Shown in pieces: positions 1 through 7,056 of a stretch of 11,243 bases of DNA (position 1 is the first letter of the stretch; every line of letters begins with the position of its first letter). A program made the translations under genes and the position numbers. Source of the stretch: Granulosicoccaceae bacterium (GTDB taxonomy: Bacteria; Pseudomonadota; Gammaproteobacteria; Granulosicoccales; Granulosicoccaceae); the NCBI GenBank assembly GCA_023301405.1, contig JALZUX010000391.1, forward strand, positions 1 through 11,243. The letters are read 5' to 3'. The notes below the pieces were generated by a model that was not told the DNA's origin, made no database searches, and saw only the letters and a program-made list of their open reading frames with translations.

Positions 1-576
1 GGAAAAGGCACTGGCAGAATAATCCAAGTATCGCTTTATCAAGCCATGGCCGATTGGATGAACGTGCCTTACCTGCAATATAAATACGGTGATACAAACC
101 CTGGCAGGCACGGCCTGAAGCACCCGACAATCGCACCCTACGGGGCTTACCCTTGCAGTGACGGGAAATTTATTCTTATCTCCATTCAAAACGAACGCGA
201 ATGGCAAAGCCTTTGTAGCAAAGTATTGCGGCAAAAAGATCTGCCTCAGAAAACCGGTTTTGAATCTAATAGCGCCAGAGTCGCTAACCGCTTACAGGTG
301 GATACAACCGTTGGCGAAACTTTCGCCAAACACACTCGTGAACAAGCCATTGCCCTACTTGAAGCCGCAAACATAGCTTACGGCAGACTCTCTGATCTTG
401 ACGATCTATTGTCTCATCCACAAAACAATCTTTTGACCGTGCAAGGAGAACACAACACCATAGATCTACTCGCACCTTCTGCAAACACTCACGGTCACCC
501 TCCTCTAGCCGGTAAAGTACCTGCACTTGGAGAGCATGATCAATTAATCAGGGATGAATTCTCAAACAAGCCTTAG
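1..576 (+). CDS. CaiB/BaiF family III CoA-transferase, C-terminal part (5' end outside window)
   Basis: The frame is open from base 1 and ends at TAG 574-576, giving 191 residues. An ATG at 46 exists, but the residues before it (GKGTGRIIQVSLYQ) fit the family pattern in which a TG-x-G-x-x-(I/V)-x-VSL stretch precedes the MADW segment, so the gene begins upstream. Family members have roughly 380-400 residues, so about half is missing, including the N-terminal region with the catalytic aspartate. Recognisable parts are the HPTIAPYGAYPCSDGKF segment (start of the C-terminal domain), the following IQNEREW, AANIAYGRLSDLDDLLSHPQ, and the C-terminal VPALGEHDQLI. Such enzymes move CoA between carboxylic acids in the cytoplasm. 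The substrate cannot be read from this half; mesaconate-, citramalate- or succinate-type transferases are all possible. modB follows after 83 bp on the same strand. Confidence 0.88.
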   Translation, partial: GKGTGRIIQVSLYQAMADWMNVPYLQYKYGDTNPGRHGLKHPTIAPYGAYPCSDGKFILISIQNEREWQSLCSKVLRQKDLPQKTGFESNSARVANRLQVDTTVGETFAKHTREQAIALLEAANIAYGRLSDLDDLLSHPQNNLLTVQGEHNTIDLLAPSANTHGHPPLAGKVPALGEHDQLIRDEFSNKP

Positions 577-641
577 ATGACTGCCCGGGAAACACGGGTT
601 CATTAATAGATAGGCACTAAATCAGTGCTGTTCGCACAATA

Positions 642-655
642 AAATCGTATGATTT
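642..655 (+). promoter_or_regulatory. Short inverted repeat immediately before modB start
   Basis: AAATC, a GTAT spacer and GATTT form an exact 5-bp inverted repeat ending 4 bases before the modB ATG. A second small dyad, GCACT-AAATC-AGTGC, lies at 614-628. No Shine-Dalgarno-like purine run is visible in the 20 bases before the ATG. The site may be a small operator or a hairpin affecting initiation, but arms this short occur by chance. It does not match the ModE operator pattern as I know it. Confidence 0.2.
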
Positions 656-659
656 AGCA

Positions 660-1331
660 ATGGACTGGTCAGCACTCAATTTATCATTCAAGTTAGCTCT
701 GTGGACACTCGCCCTACTGCTGCCTTTGGGCCTTATAGTCGGTCGGTGGCTGGCGTGGAGCACCGTCAAGGGCCGTCCGATTGTTCAAGCACTGCTGGCT
801 TTGCCGTTGGTGTTGCCGCCAACTGTTTTGGGGTTTTATTTGCTTACGCTGTTCTCTGCCTCATCCGCTACCGGCGGCTTCTATCAGGAACTGTTCGGTC
901 AATCACTGGCATTCAGCTTTGAAGGCCTATTGATCGCCTCTGTTATTTTTAATATCCCGTTTGCCGTGCAGCCAATTCAACGCGCATTTGAATCGATCAA
1001 CAGCGACGTTCGTGACGCAGCGGCCTGTTGCGGCCTATCTCGTTGGCAGCAGTTCCGTATCATTGAACTGCCATTAATCTGGCCGGGTTTATTAGGTGCT
1101 GCTGTACTGGTTTTTGCCCACACGTTGGGAGAATTTGGTGTGGTCTTAATGGTTGGCGGCAATATTCCAGATGAAACCAGAACCATCGCCATTTCAATTT
1201 ATGACAGCGTTCAGTCGTTTGACAACCGGTCTGCGTCTATTATGTCGGCGATGCTGTTACTTATTTCGTTGTGCGCAATTTCGCTGGTATTTTATCTTTC
1301 CGGCTCCCGCGAAAGAACGGGAATCTTCTAA
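660..1331 (+). CDS. modB: Molybdate ABC transporter permease ModB
   Basis: ModB is the inner-membrane channel of the molybdate importer; it pairs with periplasmic ModA and the ATPase ModC. The 223 residues match the family length (about 220-230). Visible hallmarks are LPLVLPPTVLGFYLL at residues 48-62, the EAA coupling loop at about 119-138 (DAAACCGLSRWQQFRIIELP), HTLGEFG at 154-160, and GGNIPDETRTI at 166-176. Five to six hydrophobic segments are apparent. The start is the only reasonable one: the frame opens after TAA 618-620 and has no other ATG, GTG or TTG. No clear ribosome binding site precedes it. Oddities: no modC follows, modA lies on the opposite strand about 1 kb away, and the last 71 bp are also read antisense by the downstream methyltransferase gene. 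The C-terminus itself looks natural. Confidence 0.93.
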   Translation: MDWSALNLSFKLALWTLALLLPLGLIVGRWLAWSTVKGRPIVQALLALPLVLPPTVLGFYLLTLFSASSATGGFYQELFGQSLAFSFEGLLIASVIFNIPFAVQPIQRAFESINSDVRDAAACCGLSRWQQFRIIELPLIWPGLLGAAVLVFAHTLGEFGVVLMVGGNIPDETRTIAISIYDSVQSFDNRSASIMSAMLLLISLCAISLVFYLSGSRERTGIF

Positions 1332-2211
1332 CACCACTGACATCTTCATTGGCTGCTTGCTCAACAGGTGATGGCTGCTTGCGGGCTTCATGTTGCAGAA
1401 TTGGCTGCAGCATCTCAGCTTCAACCTGACTTGCTGCCTCATTTCTAGACAAATTAAAGTTGCTTCCCTGGCGACCCAACGTCATAAAAAATTCACTACC
1501 GGTCGTAGGCGTAAAGCTGACTTCCCGAAACGGAATTAAGCCAAGATCACAAAGGTCATTAATCAATAGCCTGAAAGAGTGGGGTACAAAACACCAAGCG
1601 TGTACATCAATATACAAACCGTGTTTGTTCACTTTATTCATTCCCTGTACTGCGTGCTCTAGCTTATGAATAAACTCTACATCACCCTCTGTGTGCTCAC
1701 TCCAACTGCCCGAACCGTTTTTCTTCACCACATTAAGATAATACTCTGCCACGGTGCCTGCACTGTGGATCGTATTTTCAGACAGATGACTATCGATAAT
1801 ACGGGACAACGAAGTAATTGGCCGGTGATAATCAAAGCAATAGCGCTTATCAGGAATTGCTAGAGATACAACGCCCTGGTCGTTTAAAACAGAATCGCAT
1901 TCATTCAAAAAACCAATCAGATCAGGGGTATGCTCAATAACGTGAGAGGCAATAATCCAGTCGTAGTGTTTCTTATTACCAGTCAAATCAACATAGGACT
2001 GCCCCGTCCAAATGTGATCAACTTCCTCGACCAGATCCAGATCAAGGTTGCGGTCTTTATACTTCGACAGCAAACCTTCACGCGACAGATGATCTATTAT
2101 TTCAACGTTAAACCCATCTTTCTTGGCGGCTGCAGGTCGATGAGAAGGGCCAATCTCAAGACCAAGCCCTTCTTTATCAAGGTGTTCCAACAGGGTTGCA
2201 TTGCGATTCAT
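1261..2211 (-). CDS. Class I SAM-dependent methyltransferase
   Basis: The 316-residue protein has a Rossmann-type methyltransferase core: motif I GLEIGPSHRP at residues 16-25, an acidic end of strand 2 (EIIDH, 37-41), and ASHVIEH at 88-94, followed by a strand near VVSLAIPDKRY (114-124). The GPSHRP and IPDKRY(C/T)FDYHRP patterns belong to a methyltransferase group often found beside glycosyltransferases and polysaccharide genes; no such genes are seen here. The substrate is unknown. Residues after about 250 form a tail without recognisable fold, ending in a basic stretch; residues from about 294 are encoded antisense to the modB 3' end. ATG 2211 has a weak GGAA site 7-8 bases upstream. It follows modA in the same direction after 146 bp, so it may be co-transcribed, though a hairpin lies between them. 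Confidence 0.82.
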   Translation of the reverse strand: MNRNATLLEHLDKEGLGLEIGPSHRPAAAKKDGFNVEIIDHLSREGLLSKYKDRNLDLDLVEEVDHIWTGQSYVDLTGNKKHYDWIIASHVIEHTPDLIGFLNECDSVLNDQGVVSLAIPDKRYCFDYHRPITSLSRIIDSHLSENTIHSAGTVAEYYLNVVKKNGSGSWSEHTEGDVEFIHKLEHAVQGMNKVNKHGLYIDVHAWCFVPHSFRLLINDLCDLGLIPFREVSFTPTTGSEFFMTLGRQGSNFNLSRNEAASQVEAEMLQPILQHEARKQPSPVEQAANEDVSGVRRFPFFRGSRKDKIPAKLRTTK

Positions 2212-2236
2212 TGTCTATTCCAAGATGCTACTGCTG

Positions 2237-2280
2237 CCAACCGGTTCCATTGACCGGACGGCTCAACTAAACCGGTATTG
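2237..2280 (-). other. Imperfect inverted repeat between modA and the methyltransferase gene
   Basis: On the plus strand CCAACCGGTT (2237-2246) is matched by AACCGG-TA-TTGG ending at 2280: a 6-bp stem plus 4 bp beyond a two-base bulge, with a loop of about 22 bases. A further CCGG core sits in the loop. On the minus-strand transcript the structure would lie 25 bases before the methyltransferase ATG. There is no T-run after it, so it is not a standard intrinsic terminator. It may reduce read-through or affect translation; chance is possible. Confidence 0.25.
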
Positions 2281-2359
2281 GTTACAGCAAATCTTACGCC
2301 ATCCACAGGAGCCTGGAACGATAGCGGAAGCACGCTGGGCGCCACACATACGCAACCCC

Positions 2360-3133
2360 TTATTGCAGCCCGAATTTTTCGAAAACCCTAGCGGCAGCCC
2401 CGGACTCTCGAATGAAATCAAACAGCGTATGCGCTGACCCATTGCTTGTCACCAGCACCATTGACTGTACAACCGGTTGATAATGCTGTGTTGGAATCAG
2501 GGTAAAGCTGCCCGCCTCTGCCAACACTGGTGACACCGCCAGTGAGCGTGAAATAACAGCAAACCCGGTAGCGCCACTGACGGCAAATTGCGCCGCCTGA
2601 GATACTTTTTCAGCAAACACCAGACGCGGTAGCGCTTTTTTCCAGAGTTGTAGCGATTCCAATGCTTGCTGCGCCGCCCGACCAAACGGTGCGTGTTGAG
2701 GATTAGCTATCGCAATTTTAAATACCTTGCTGTCAGTCTCATCAACAAGCGCACTAAAATCTTCTAAGCTCGGGGCAGAGTCTTTATTAACAAACAACAC
2801 TAATTGGTCAGCACCAAACTCAACAGCCGGCGCCTGTGTTTTACCAGCAATTTGCAGTTTTTCGATCAATTCGATATCGGCCGACAAAAACACATCAAAT
2901 GGAGCGCCTTGCATTATTTGTCTGAATAGGTTTCCCGATGAACCGTACACAATCTGTGGAGCAACATTATCAGTTTGCTCGACATACGCATCAACAATGT
3001 CATTTAATACAAACTGCAGAGAAGATGCCGCAGCAACCCTTAGAGTTGTCGCATTCTTATCGTCAACCGCAAAAGCCAAGCTGCCATTAAGCAGCGATAA
3101 AACCAGTGCAAGTAAAAAGCAAACCTTAGACAT
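2360..3133 (-). CDS. modA: Molybdate ABC transporter periplasmic binding protein ModA
   Basis: ModA binds molybdate (often tungstate) in the periplasm and delivers it to ModB. I place the start at ATG 3133 (257 residues) rather than at the upstream in-frame ATG 3172: a clean signal peptide then begins at residue 1 (MSKVCFLLALVLSLLNGSLAFA, likely cleaved after residue 22), the overlap with the upstream gene drops from 47 to 8 bp, and a GGA lies 11 bases before it. Ligand-site motifs are VAAASSL (33-39), YGSSGNL (63-69), FDVFLSAD (79-86), ANPQHAPFG (143-151) and KVSQAA (176-181). The E. coli-type tyrosine in the last binding segment is not evident (GFAVISRS, 190-197), as in ModA variants with GFVALSQ-like sequence there. 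The ATG lies within the 3' end of the MocA fusion gene, suggesting translational coupling. Confidence 0.93.
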   Translation of the reverse strand: MSKVCFLLALVLSLLNGSLAFAVDDKNATTLRVAAASSLQFVLNDIVDAYVEQTDNVAPQIVYGSSGNLFRQIMQGAPFDVFLSADIELIEKLQIAGKTQAPAVEFGADQLVLFVNKDSAPSLEDFSALVDETDSKVFKIAIANPQHAPFGRAAQQALESLQLWKKALPRLVFAEKVSQAAQFAVSGATGFAVISRSLAVSPVLAEAGSFTLIPTQHYQPVVQSMVLVTSNGSAHTLFDFIRESGAAARVFEKFGLQ

Positions 3134-4742
3134 CAGACAGTTTTTCCAGAGCTTCAGGTGTGTCGTAATCAATTAACACAGCGTTATTATTAACTTCAAT
3201 TTCAAACACTCTGTCAGGGTACTGCTGCATAAGCGTTTTGGCGCCGGAATCACCGGTATGCTGTAAAAGCGTGTCGAAAAACGCACTTCCAACCACAACA
3301 GGATTACCTTTTTTTCCATCAACCACAGGCACCACGATGGTGTCGCTCACGTTAATGTTACTTTCAACAATGGCTTGGATTATTTGATTAATTATTGGTT
3401 CAGATACATGTGGCATATCCCCCAGACAAACCATTACCGCATCAGCTGACCCGACCCTTGAAATCCCGTGCGACAACGAATGCGCCAAACCCGATACATG
3501 CGACGCACAGTAGTAACTACTGACAGCGCAATCGACTAACTGAGATTCAACCAATTCATGCTGATGCCCCGTCACTACCACCACTCGGTCAAGGTTGCTG
3601 GCACACACTGCTTTCACCACCATACGAACCATTGGAATGCCATCAACCTTAACCAATAATTTATTGGTACTGCCTGCCCTTCTTGACGACCCGGCAGCCA
3701 ATACTAACCCTACAATCACAGGCTTGGCACTAGCGGTGTCAGGCTCAACCTTCATTCGTGGCTGCGGCCGGTCAATCATTTCTGTCAGTAAACCGCCAAC
3801 AGCAAGGCCATTCAACCAGTCATTATCTATCGAGACATTGCACGCCAGCCTATCCAGTAGCTGATCAAGACCATTGTATTTTGGCGACCGCGCACAACCA
3901 GGTAACCCGATGACAATCGCACCTGCGAGCTCTCCAAGCAACAACAGATTACCCGGATCAACCGGCAAGCCAAATCGCACAATGCTGCCGCCTGCCGCCT
4001 GTATTGACGCTGGAATGACATCGCGACGATCACTGATGGCAGAAGCGCCAACAATCAATATCCAATCGGGAGATTCAGCGACCTGTGCTTTTAAAAGATC
4101 ACACAACGCGACAATTTCATGATCACAGCGGTGCTCCTGAACGAGCTCAGCATTGCGAACCGCTAAGCGGCTTTCAGTGACCAGTCTGGTTTTATCAAGT
4201 ACAGAAGGCTTCAGCGATGGAAGACAAGTTTGTATCAGTACCGCTTGCTGCGGACTGGGGGCTTTCACAGTCACTTTTTCAGTGACAGCTTCTATCACGT
4301 GATCCACAGCGGCACGGCCGACGCCATAGGTAATGATCTTACAAGTAGCCACCATACGACCTGCCAATACCCAGGTGTTTTCTGGCAACGTAGAGAACGT
4401 TATCGCTTCCGAGATACTGTTAACGCCAACAATCCCTCCGCGATCAAAACACAAAAGACCATCGTGTGCCGCAAAAAGATTTACCCGCCCGGTATGAGCT
4501 TTATCTACAACTATGCCGTCTGCCGCAATGGCATTGGCGACTAAGGTCGCCGCTTTATCTTCAGGGATATCATTATCATCAAGGCGCGCAACGGTCACAT
4601 GGCTGTGACTGTCATCCAGAAGCAGACTGATTAGCCCGTCATCCAGAATACTGCCTTTTTTAATACGCCGATTGCTTAGACGAATACTGTGAGCCAGTAT
4701 GCAGCCGGTTGCATCGGCGGTAGGAAGTTCACCAAACCACAT
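3126..4742 (-). CDS. Molybdopterin-binding/MocA-like nucleotidyltransferase fusion (probable molybdenum cofactor cytidylyltransferase)
   Basis: This 538-residue protein joins two domains. Residues 1-330 resemble MoeA/CinA-type molybdopterin-binding proteins: WFGELPTADATGCILAHS at the start, HTGRVNLF (83-90), and the MogA-like core ILIVGASAISDRRDVIP (228-244) with GLPGCARSPKYNG (279-291). Residues 342-538 are a MocA-type nucleotidyltransferase: VLAAGSSRRAG...NKLL (347-363), VCLGDMPH (438-445), KKGNPVVVG (477-485), GDSGAKTLM (497-505) and DYDTPEAL (525-532). LAAG rather than LAGG favours CTP over GTP, so the likely product is molybdopterin cytosine dinucleotide, used by xanthine dehydrogenase/CO dehydrogenase-type enzymes. 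ATG 4742 is preferred to the in-frame GTG 4754, because AGGTG (4756-4752) sits 9 bases before it and family proteins begin near M-x-FG. No Mo enzyme gene lies in the window. Confidence 0.85.
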   Translation of the reverse strand: MWFGELPTADATGCILAHSIRLSNRRIKKGSILDDGLISLLLDDSHSHVTVARLDDNDIPEDKAATLVANAIAADGIVVDKAHTGRVNLFAAHDGLLCFDRGGIVGVNSISEAITFSTLPENTWVLAGRMVATCKIITYGVGRAAVDHVIEAVTEKVTVKAPSPQQAVLIQTCLPSLKPSVLDKTRLVTESRLAVRNAELVQEHRCDHEIVALCDLLKAQVAESPDWILIVGASAISDRRDVIPASIQAAGGSIVRFGLPVDPGNLLLLGELAGAIVIGLPGCARSPKYNGLDQLLDRLACNVSIDNDWLNGLAVGGLLTEMIDRPQPRMKVEPDTASAKPVIVGLVLAAGSSRRAGSTNKLLVKVDGIPMVRMVVKAVCASNLDRVVVVTGHQHELVESQLVDCAVSSYYCASHVSGLAHSLSHGISRVGSADAVMVCLGDMPHVSEPIINQIIQAIVESNINVSDTIVVPVVDGKKGNPVVVGSAFFDTLLQHTGDSGAKTLMQQYPDRVFEIEVNNNAVLIDYDTPEALEKLSDV

Positions 4743-4751
4743 GTAAATAAT

Positions 4752-4768
4752 CACCTGAATGTCTCAGG
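4752..4768 (-). promoter_or_regulatory. Ribosome binding site of the MocA fusion gene within a small dyad
   Basis: AGGTG at 4756-4752 (minus strand), 9 bases before ATG 4742, is the likely Shine-Dalgarno and decides the start. Its first bases lie in the 3' arm of an exact inverted repeat, CCTGA-GACAT-TCAGG (minus strand, 4768-4754). A 5-bp hairpin there could partly mask the site. The structure is small, so any regulatory role is speculative. Confidence 0.4.
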
Positions 4769-4810
4769 CGATTATGACCCCGACTCTTGGTAAGTGCTAC
4801 CGGTTTAACG

Positions 4811-4830
4811 AACACCAACGCTATGGTGTT
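4811..4830 (-). terminator. Hairpin straddling the tctA stop codon
   Basis: AACACCA (4811-4817) and TGGTGTT (4824-4830) form an exact 7-bp stem with a 6-base loop. On the tctA transcript the stop codon (complement of 4821-4823) falls in the loop. No T-run follows, so it is not a convincing intrinsic terminator. It may stabilise the tctA 3' end or weaken read-through into the MocA fusion gene, which starts 78 bp further on. Confidence 0.25.
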
Positions 4831-6389
4831 GCTCGCTTACCTCTAATTCCCTTTACCAGCCAATTCAACATAGGCAATAGTATTAAGATACAAGCGATGA
4901 CGGTTATCGGACCCGCAATCGGCCGATTAAAAAAGATCGCAAAGCTGCCGTCTGACAACAACAGCGATTGTCGCAGCGTGGGTTCGGCGATCGGGCCAAG
5001 CACAATGGCCAACACAGCCGGTGCCAAGGGATAATCTAGAATTCGCAAAAAATACGCACCCATGCCGAAGATCAGCATCAACCACACATCAAACATATTT
5101 TGATACGCCGCATAGGTGCCAATCACACTTAGCACAAATATCATCGGTGCCAGTATGGTGAACGGCATTCTCAGCATCCACAGGAAGATCGGAATGAACG
5201 CCAGGTTCACAATTACCGCTACCACATTTGAAATATAGAAACTGCCAATCAGCGGCCATACAAAATCAGGCTGATCAGCGAACAATAGCGGCCCGGGCTG
5301 TAACCCCCAAATAACCATGCCGGCCAACAGCACAGCAGTGGTAGGTGAGCCGGGAATACCCAGTGTCATCATTGGCAACATCGCGCCGGTGGATGCTGAA
5401 TTATTGGCAGCCTCTGGAGCTGCGATTCCGTTAACATTGCCCTTACCGAAAGAATCCTTATCTTTGGTTAACATTTTGGTCACACCGTAAGACATCAAAG
5501 ACCCGGGCGTTGCCCCTGCAGCCGGTAAGATACCAACAAAAAAACCAAGCAGTGACCCAACCGCAGTGCCTTTCCAGGCCTTAGGAAACTCCCTTATCGC
5601 CGCCATCACTGATTTAAAATTCACATTCGCCTCGGTCATATGCACTTCACCGCGGGTGGAATTGATTGTCCATATCATTTCCCCGATACCATAGACGCCA
5701 ATCGCCAGCACCAGAAAACGAATGCCATGTGAAAAGCCGGTGGTATCAATAAGATCAACAGTGGCAGGGAAGAAATCAAAAGGATCACCAAACTGCAATC
5801 GCGGTTCACCGGTAATGATGTCAAAACCCACTGTGGCCAGTACCAGCCCCAAACAAATCGAGATAATGGTTTTAGGGATATCATCACCACCTAAACCAAT
5901 AAAGGTTGAGAACGCCAGTAGCATCAGCGCAAAAATTTCAGGGTTGCCAAACTTCAGTGCTACGGATGCAAGCGGCGGAGCGAATGCGGTGAAAAACACA
6001 TTTGCCACGGTGGCGCCGATAAAAGAAGCAATGGCCGCTGTCACCAGTGCCTTTTCGGCAAACCCTTTCAGTGCGAGCGGCCTTCCATCAAAAGTAGTCG
6101 CCACCGCGGTTGAGGCACCGGGTATGCCTAAGGTAATTGAAGATATTGCCCCGCCATACATTGCGCCGTAATAAATAGCCGCAAGAAAAATCATTGGCGA
6201 TGTGGCGGAGCCCGTCAAATCCTGTATCACGAAAGTGAACGGCAATAGGATAGCAACGCCATTAACGGAACCAAGCCCCGGCATTGCTCCGACAAACAAC
6301 CCGACCACAACACCCAGTACACAAAGGCCCAGGTTGATTGGCATTAACGCCGTTTGTATTCCATCAATAAGGGAAGGAATAACATCCAT
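4821..6389 (-). CDS. tctA: Tripartite tricarboxylate transporter large permease TctA
   Basis: TctA is the large inner-membrane subunit (about a dozen helices) of a secondary transporter that imports an organic acid delivered by TctC. The 522 residues compare with about 500 for the family. The two-fold repeat is visible: GAMPGLG (34-40) pairs with GILPAAGATPG (286-296), and TLGIPGAS (86-93) with TLGIPGSP (342-349). YYGAMYGGAISS (73-84), TTFDGRPLALKG (98-109) and AAPEAANNSAS (323-333) are further family signatures. ATG 6389 starts 9 bases after the tctB stop, and AAGGAA overlapping that stop codon serves as ribosome binding site, so tctB and tctA are surely co-transcribed. The transported acid (citrate, another tri- or dicarboxylate, or an aromatic acid) cannot be told from the permease. 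Confidence 0.95.
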   Translation of the reverse strand: MDVIPSLIDGIQTALMPINLGLCVLGVVVGLFVGAMPGLGSVNGVAILLPFTFVIQDLTGSATSPMIFLAAIYYGAMYGGAISSITLGIPGASTAVATTFDGRPLALKGFAEKALVTAAIASFIGATVANVFFTAFAPPLASVALKFGNPEIFALMLLAFSTFIGLGGDDIPKTIISICLGLVLATVGFDIITGEPRLQFGDPFDFFPATVDLIDTTGFSHGIRFLVLAIGVYGIGEMIWTINSTRGEVHMTEANVNFKSVMAAIREFPKAWKGTAVGSLLGFFVGILPAAGATPGSLMSYGVTKMLTKDKDSFGKGNVNGIAAPEAANNSASTGAMLPMMTLGIPGSPTTAVLLAGMVIWGLQPGPLLFADQPDFVWPLIGSFYISNVVAVIVNLAFIPIFLWMLRMPFTILAPMIFVLSVIGTYAAYQNMFDVWLMLIFGMGAYFLRILDYPLAPAVLAIVLGPIAEPTLRQSLLLSDGSFAIFFNRPIAGPITVIACILILLPMLNWLVKGIRGKRATP

Positions 6390-6398
6390 AATAGTTCC

Positions 6399-6929
6399 TT
6401 AGAGAAAGATTTCGTAAAGAGGAAGGAACAGCGGCTCGGTAATGCCTTTCGGCAAAACTATACGCATCGCTACATCAAAGAAAAAGAAACTGAAGACTGG
6501 TGTCAGAATTGAAATGATCAGCGTTTTTCTCCAGGCATGCTTACCAAGAAATCGCATGTAGTACACCAGAAACAGAAAGATTGCCACGTAAAAACCAAGC
6601 CATTCAATAAGGCCGAGAAAAGCAAACAACCCACCGCCTACCAAGAGCAACATGCGCCATGAGTAGCTGTCCATATAAACTTCTTCTGAACGCGATGGAG
6701 GAGACACACGGCGGACCCAGTTAACCATGATCCAAACACAGGAAAGCAACATGGCGAACGACAACCAGAACGGCCAGAAGCCGGACCCGGGTGTGCCGGT
6801 TTCGTCAAAACCTATGTTGTCGAAACGCGCTATGTCAGGATCCCAGGAAGGTCCTTCTCCACTTTTCCACATGAGATACATGGAAAAGAAAGCAAGCACA
6901 ATGGCTATGATGAGTTCGGCACGACGCAT
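6399..6929 (-). CDS. tctB: Tripartite tricarboxylate transporter small permease TctB
   Basis: TctB is the small, poorly conserved membrane subunit that works with TctA. At 176 residues it has the usual size. Hydrophobic segments lie at about 4-21, 51-71, 92-124 (probably two helices, interrupted near EWLGF) and 136-158. The GSGFWPFWLS stretch (48-57) and the DVAMRIVLPKG motif near the C-terminus (152-162) are typical of the family. ATG 6929 has an AAGGA 11 bases upstream. tctC ends 127 bp before it with a strong hairpin in between, while tctA follows after only 9 bp. Confidence 0.92.
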   Translation of the reverse strand: MRRAELIIAIVLAFFSMYLMWKSGEGPSWDPDIARFDNIGFDETGTPGSGFWPFWLSFAMLLSCVWIMVNWVRRVSPPSRSEEVYMDSYSWRMLLLVGGGLFAFLGLIEWLGFYVAIFLFLVYYMRFLGKHAWRKTLIISILTPVFSFFFFDVAMRIVLPKGITEPLFLPLYEIFL

Positions 6930-7012
6930 CGTATTCGGGATCCTTAACTGGGCTTGTAGCTCTGATCAACAACGAAAGTGTTGATTGAATGGAATAGTAC
7001 TTATTATTTTTA

Positions 7013-7044
7013 AATCACCGCGCTGCTTAATTAGCGCGGTGATT
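7013..7044 (-). terminator. Strong hairpin between tctC and tctB (attenuator or partial terminator)
   Basis: A perfect 12-bp inverted repeat, AATCACCGCGCT / AGCGCGGTGATT, with an 8-base loop begins 12 bases after the tctC stop codon. On the minus strand it is followed by TTTAAAAATAATAAG, an A/T-rich tail with no uninterrupted T-run. The GC-rich stem makes it a likely partial terminator or 3'-protecting structure. In binding-protein operons such elements raise the binding-protein mRNA above the permease mRNA. Read-through is implied because tctB has no obvious promoter of its own. Confidence 0.72.
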
Positions 7045-7056
7045 CAGCTTGATAAG

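Noticed and set aside
577..659. Possible terminator after the CoA-transferase (CCCG...CGGG near 587-600)
   Set aside because: The stem is only four base pairs and is not followed by a T-run.
2201..2437. 78-codon plus-strand frame spanning the methyltransferase start, the intergenic gap and the modA 3' end
   Set aside because: It is mostly antisense to two well-supported genes and shows no motif, so it is taken as a shadow frame.
3126..3172. Longer modA start at 3172
   Set aside because: It disrupts the signal peptide and enlarges the overlap; the ATG at 3133 fits better.
4740..4754. GTG start at 4754 for the MocA fusion
   Set aside because: The GTG lies inside the AGGTG site of the ATG at 4742, and family proteins start near the M-x-FG segment.
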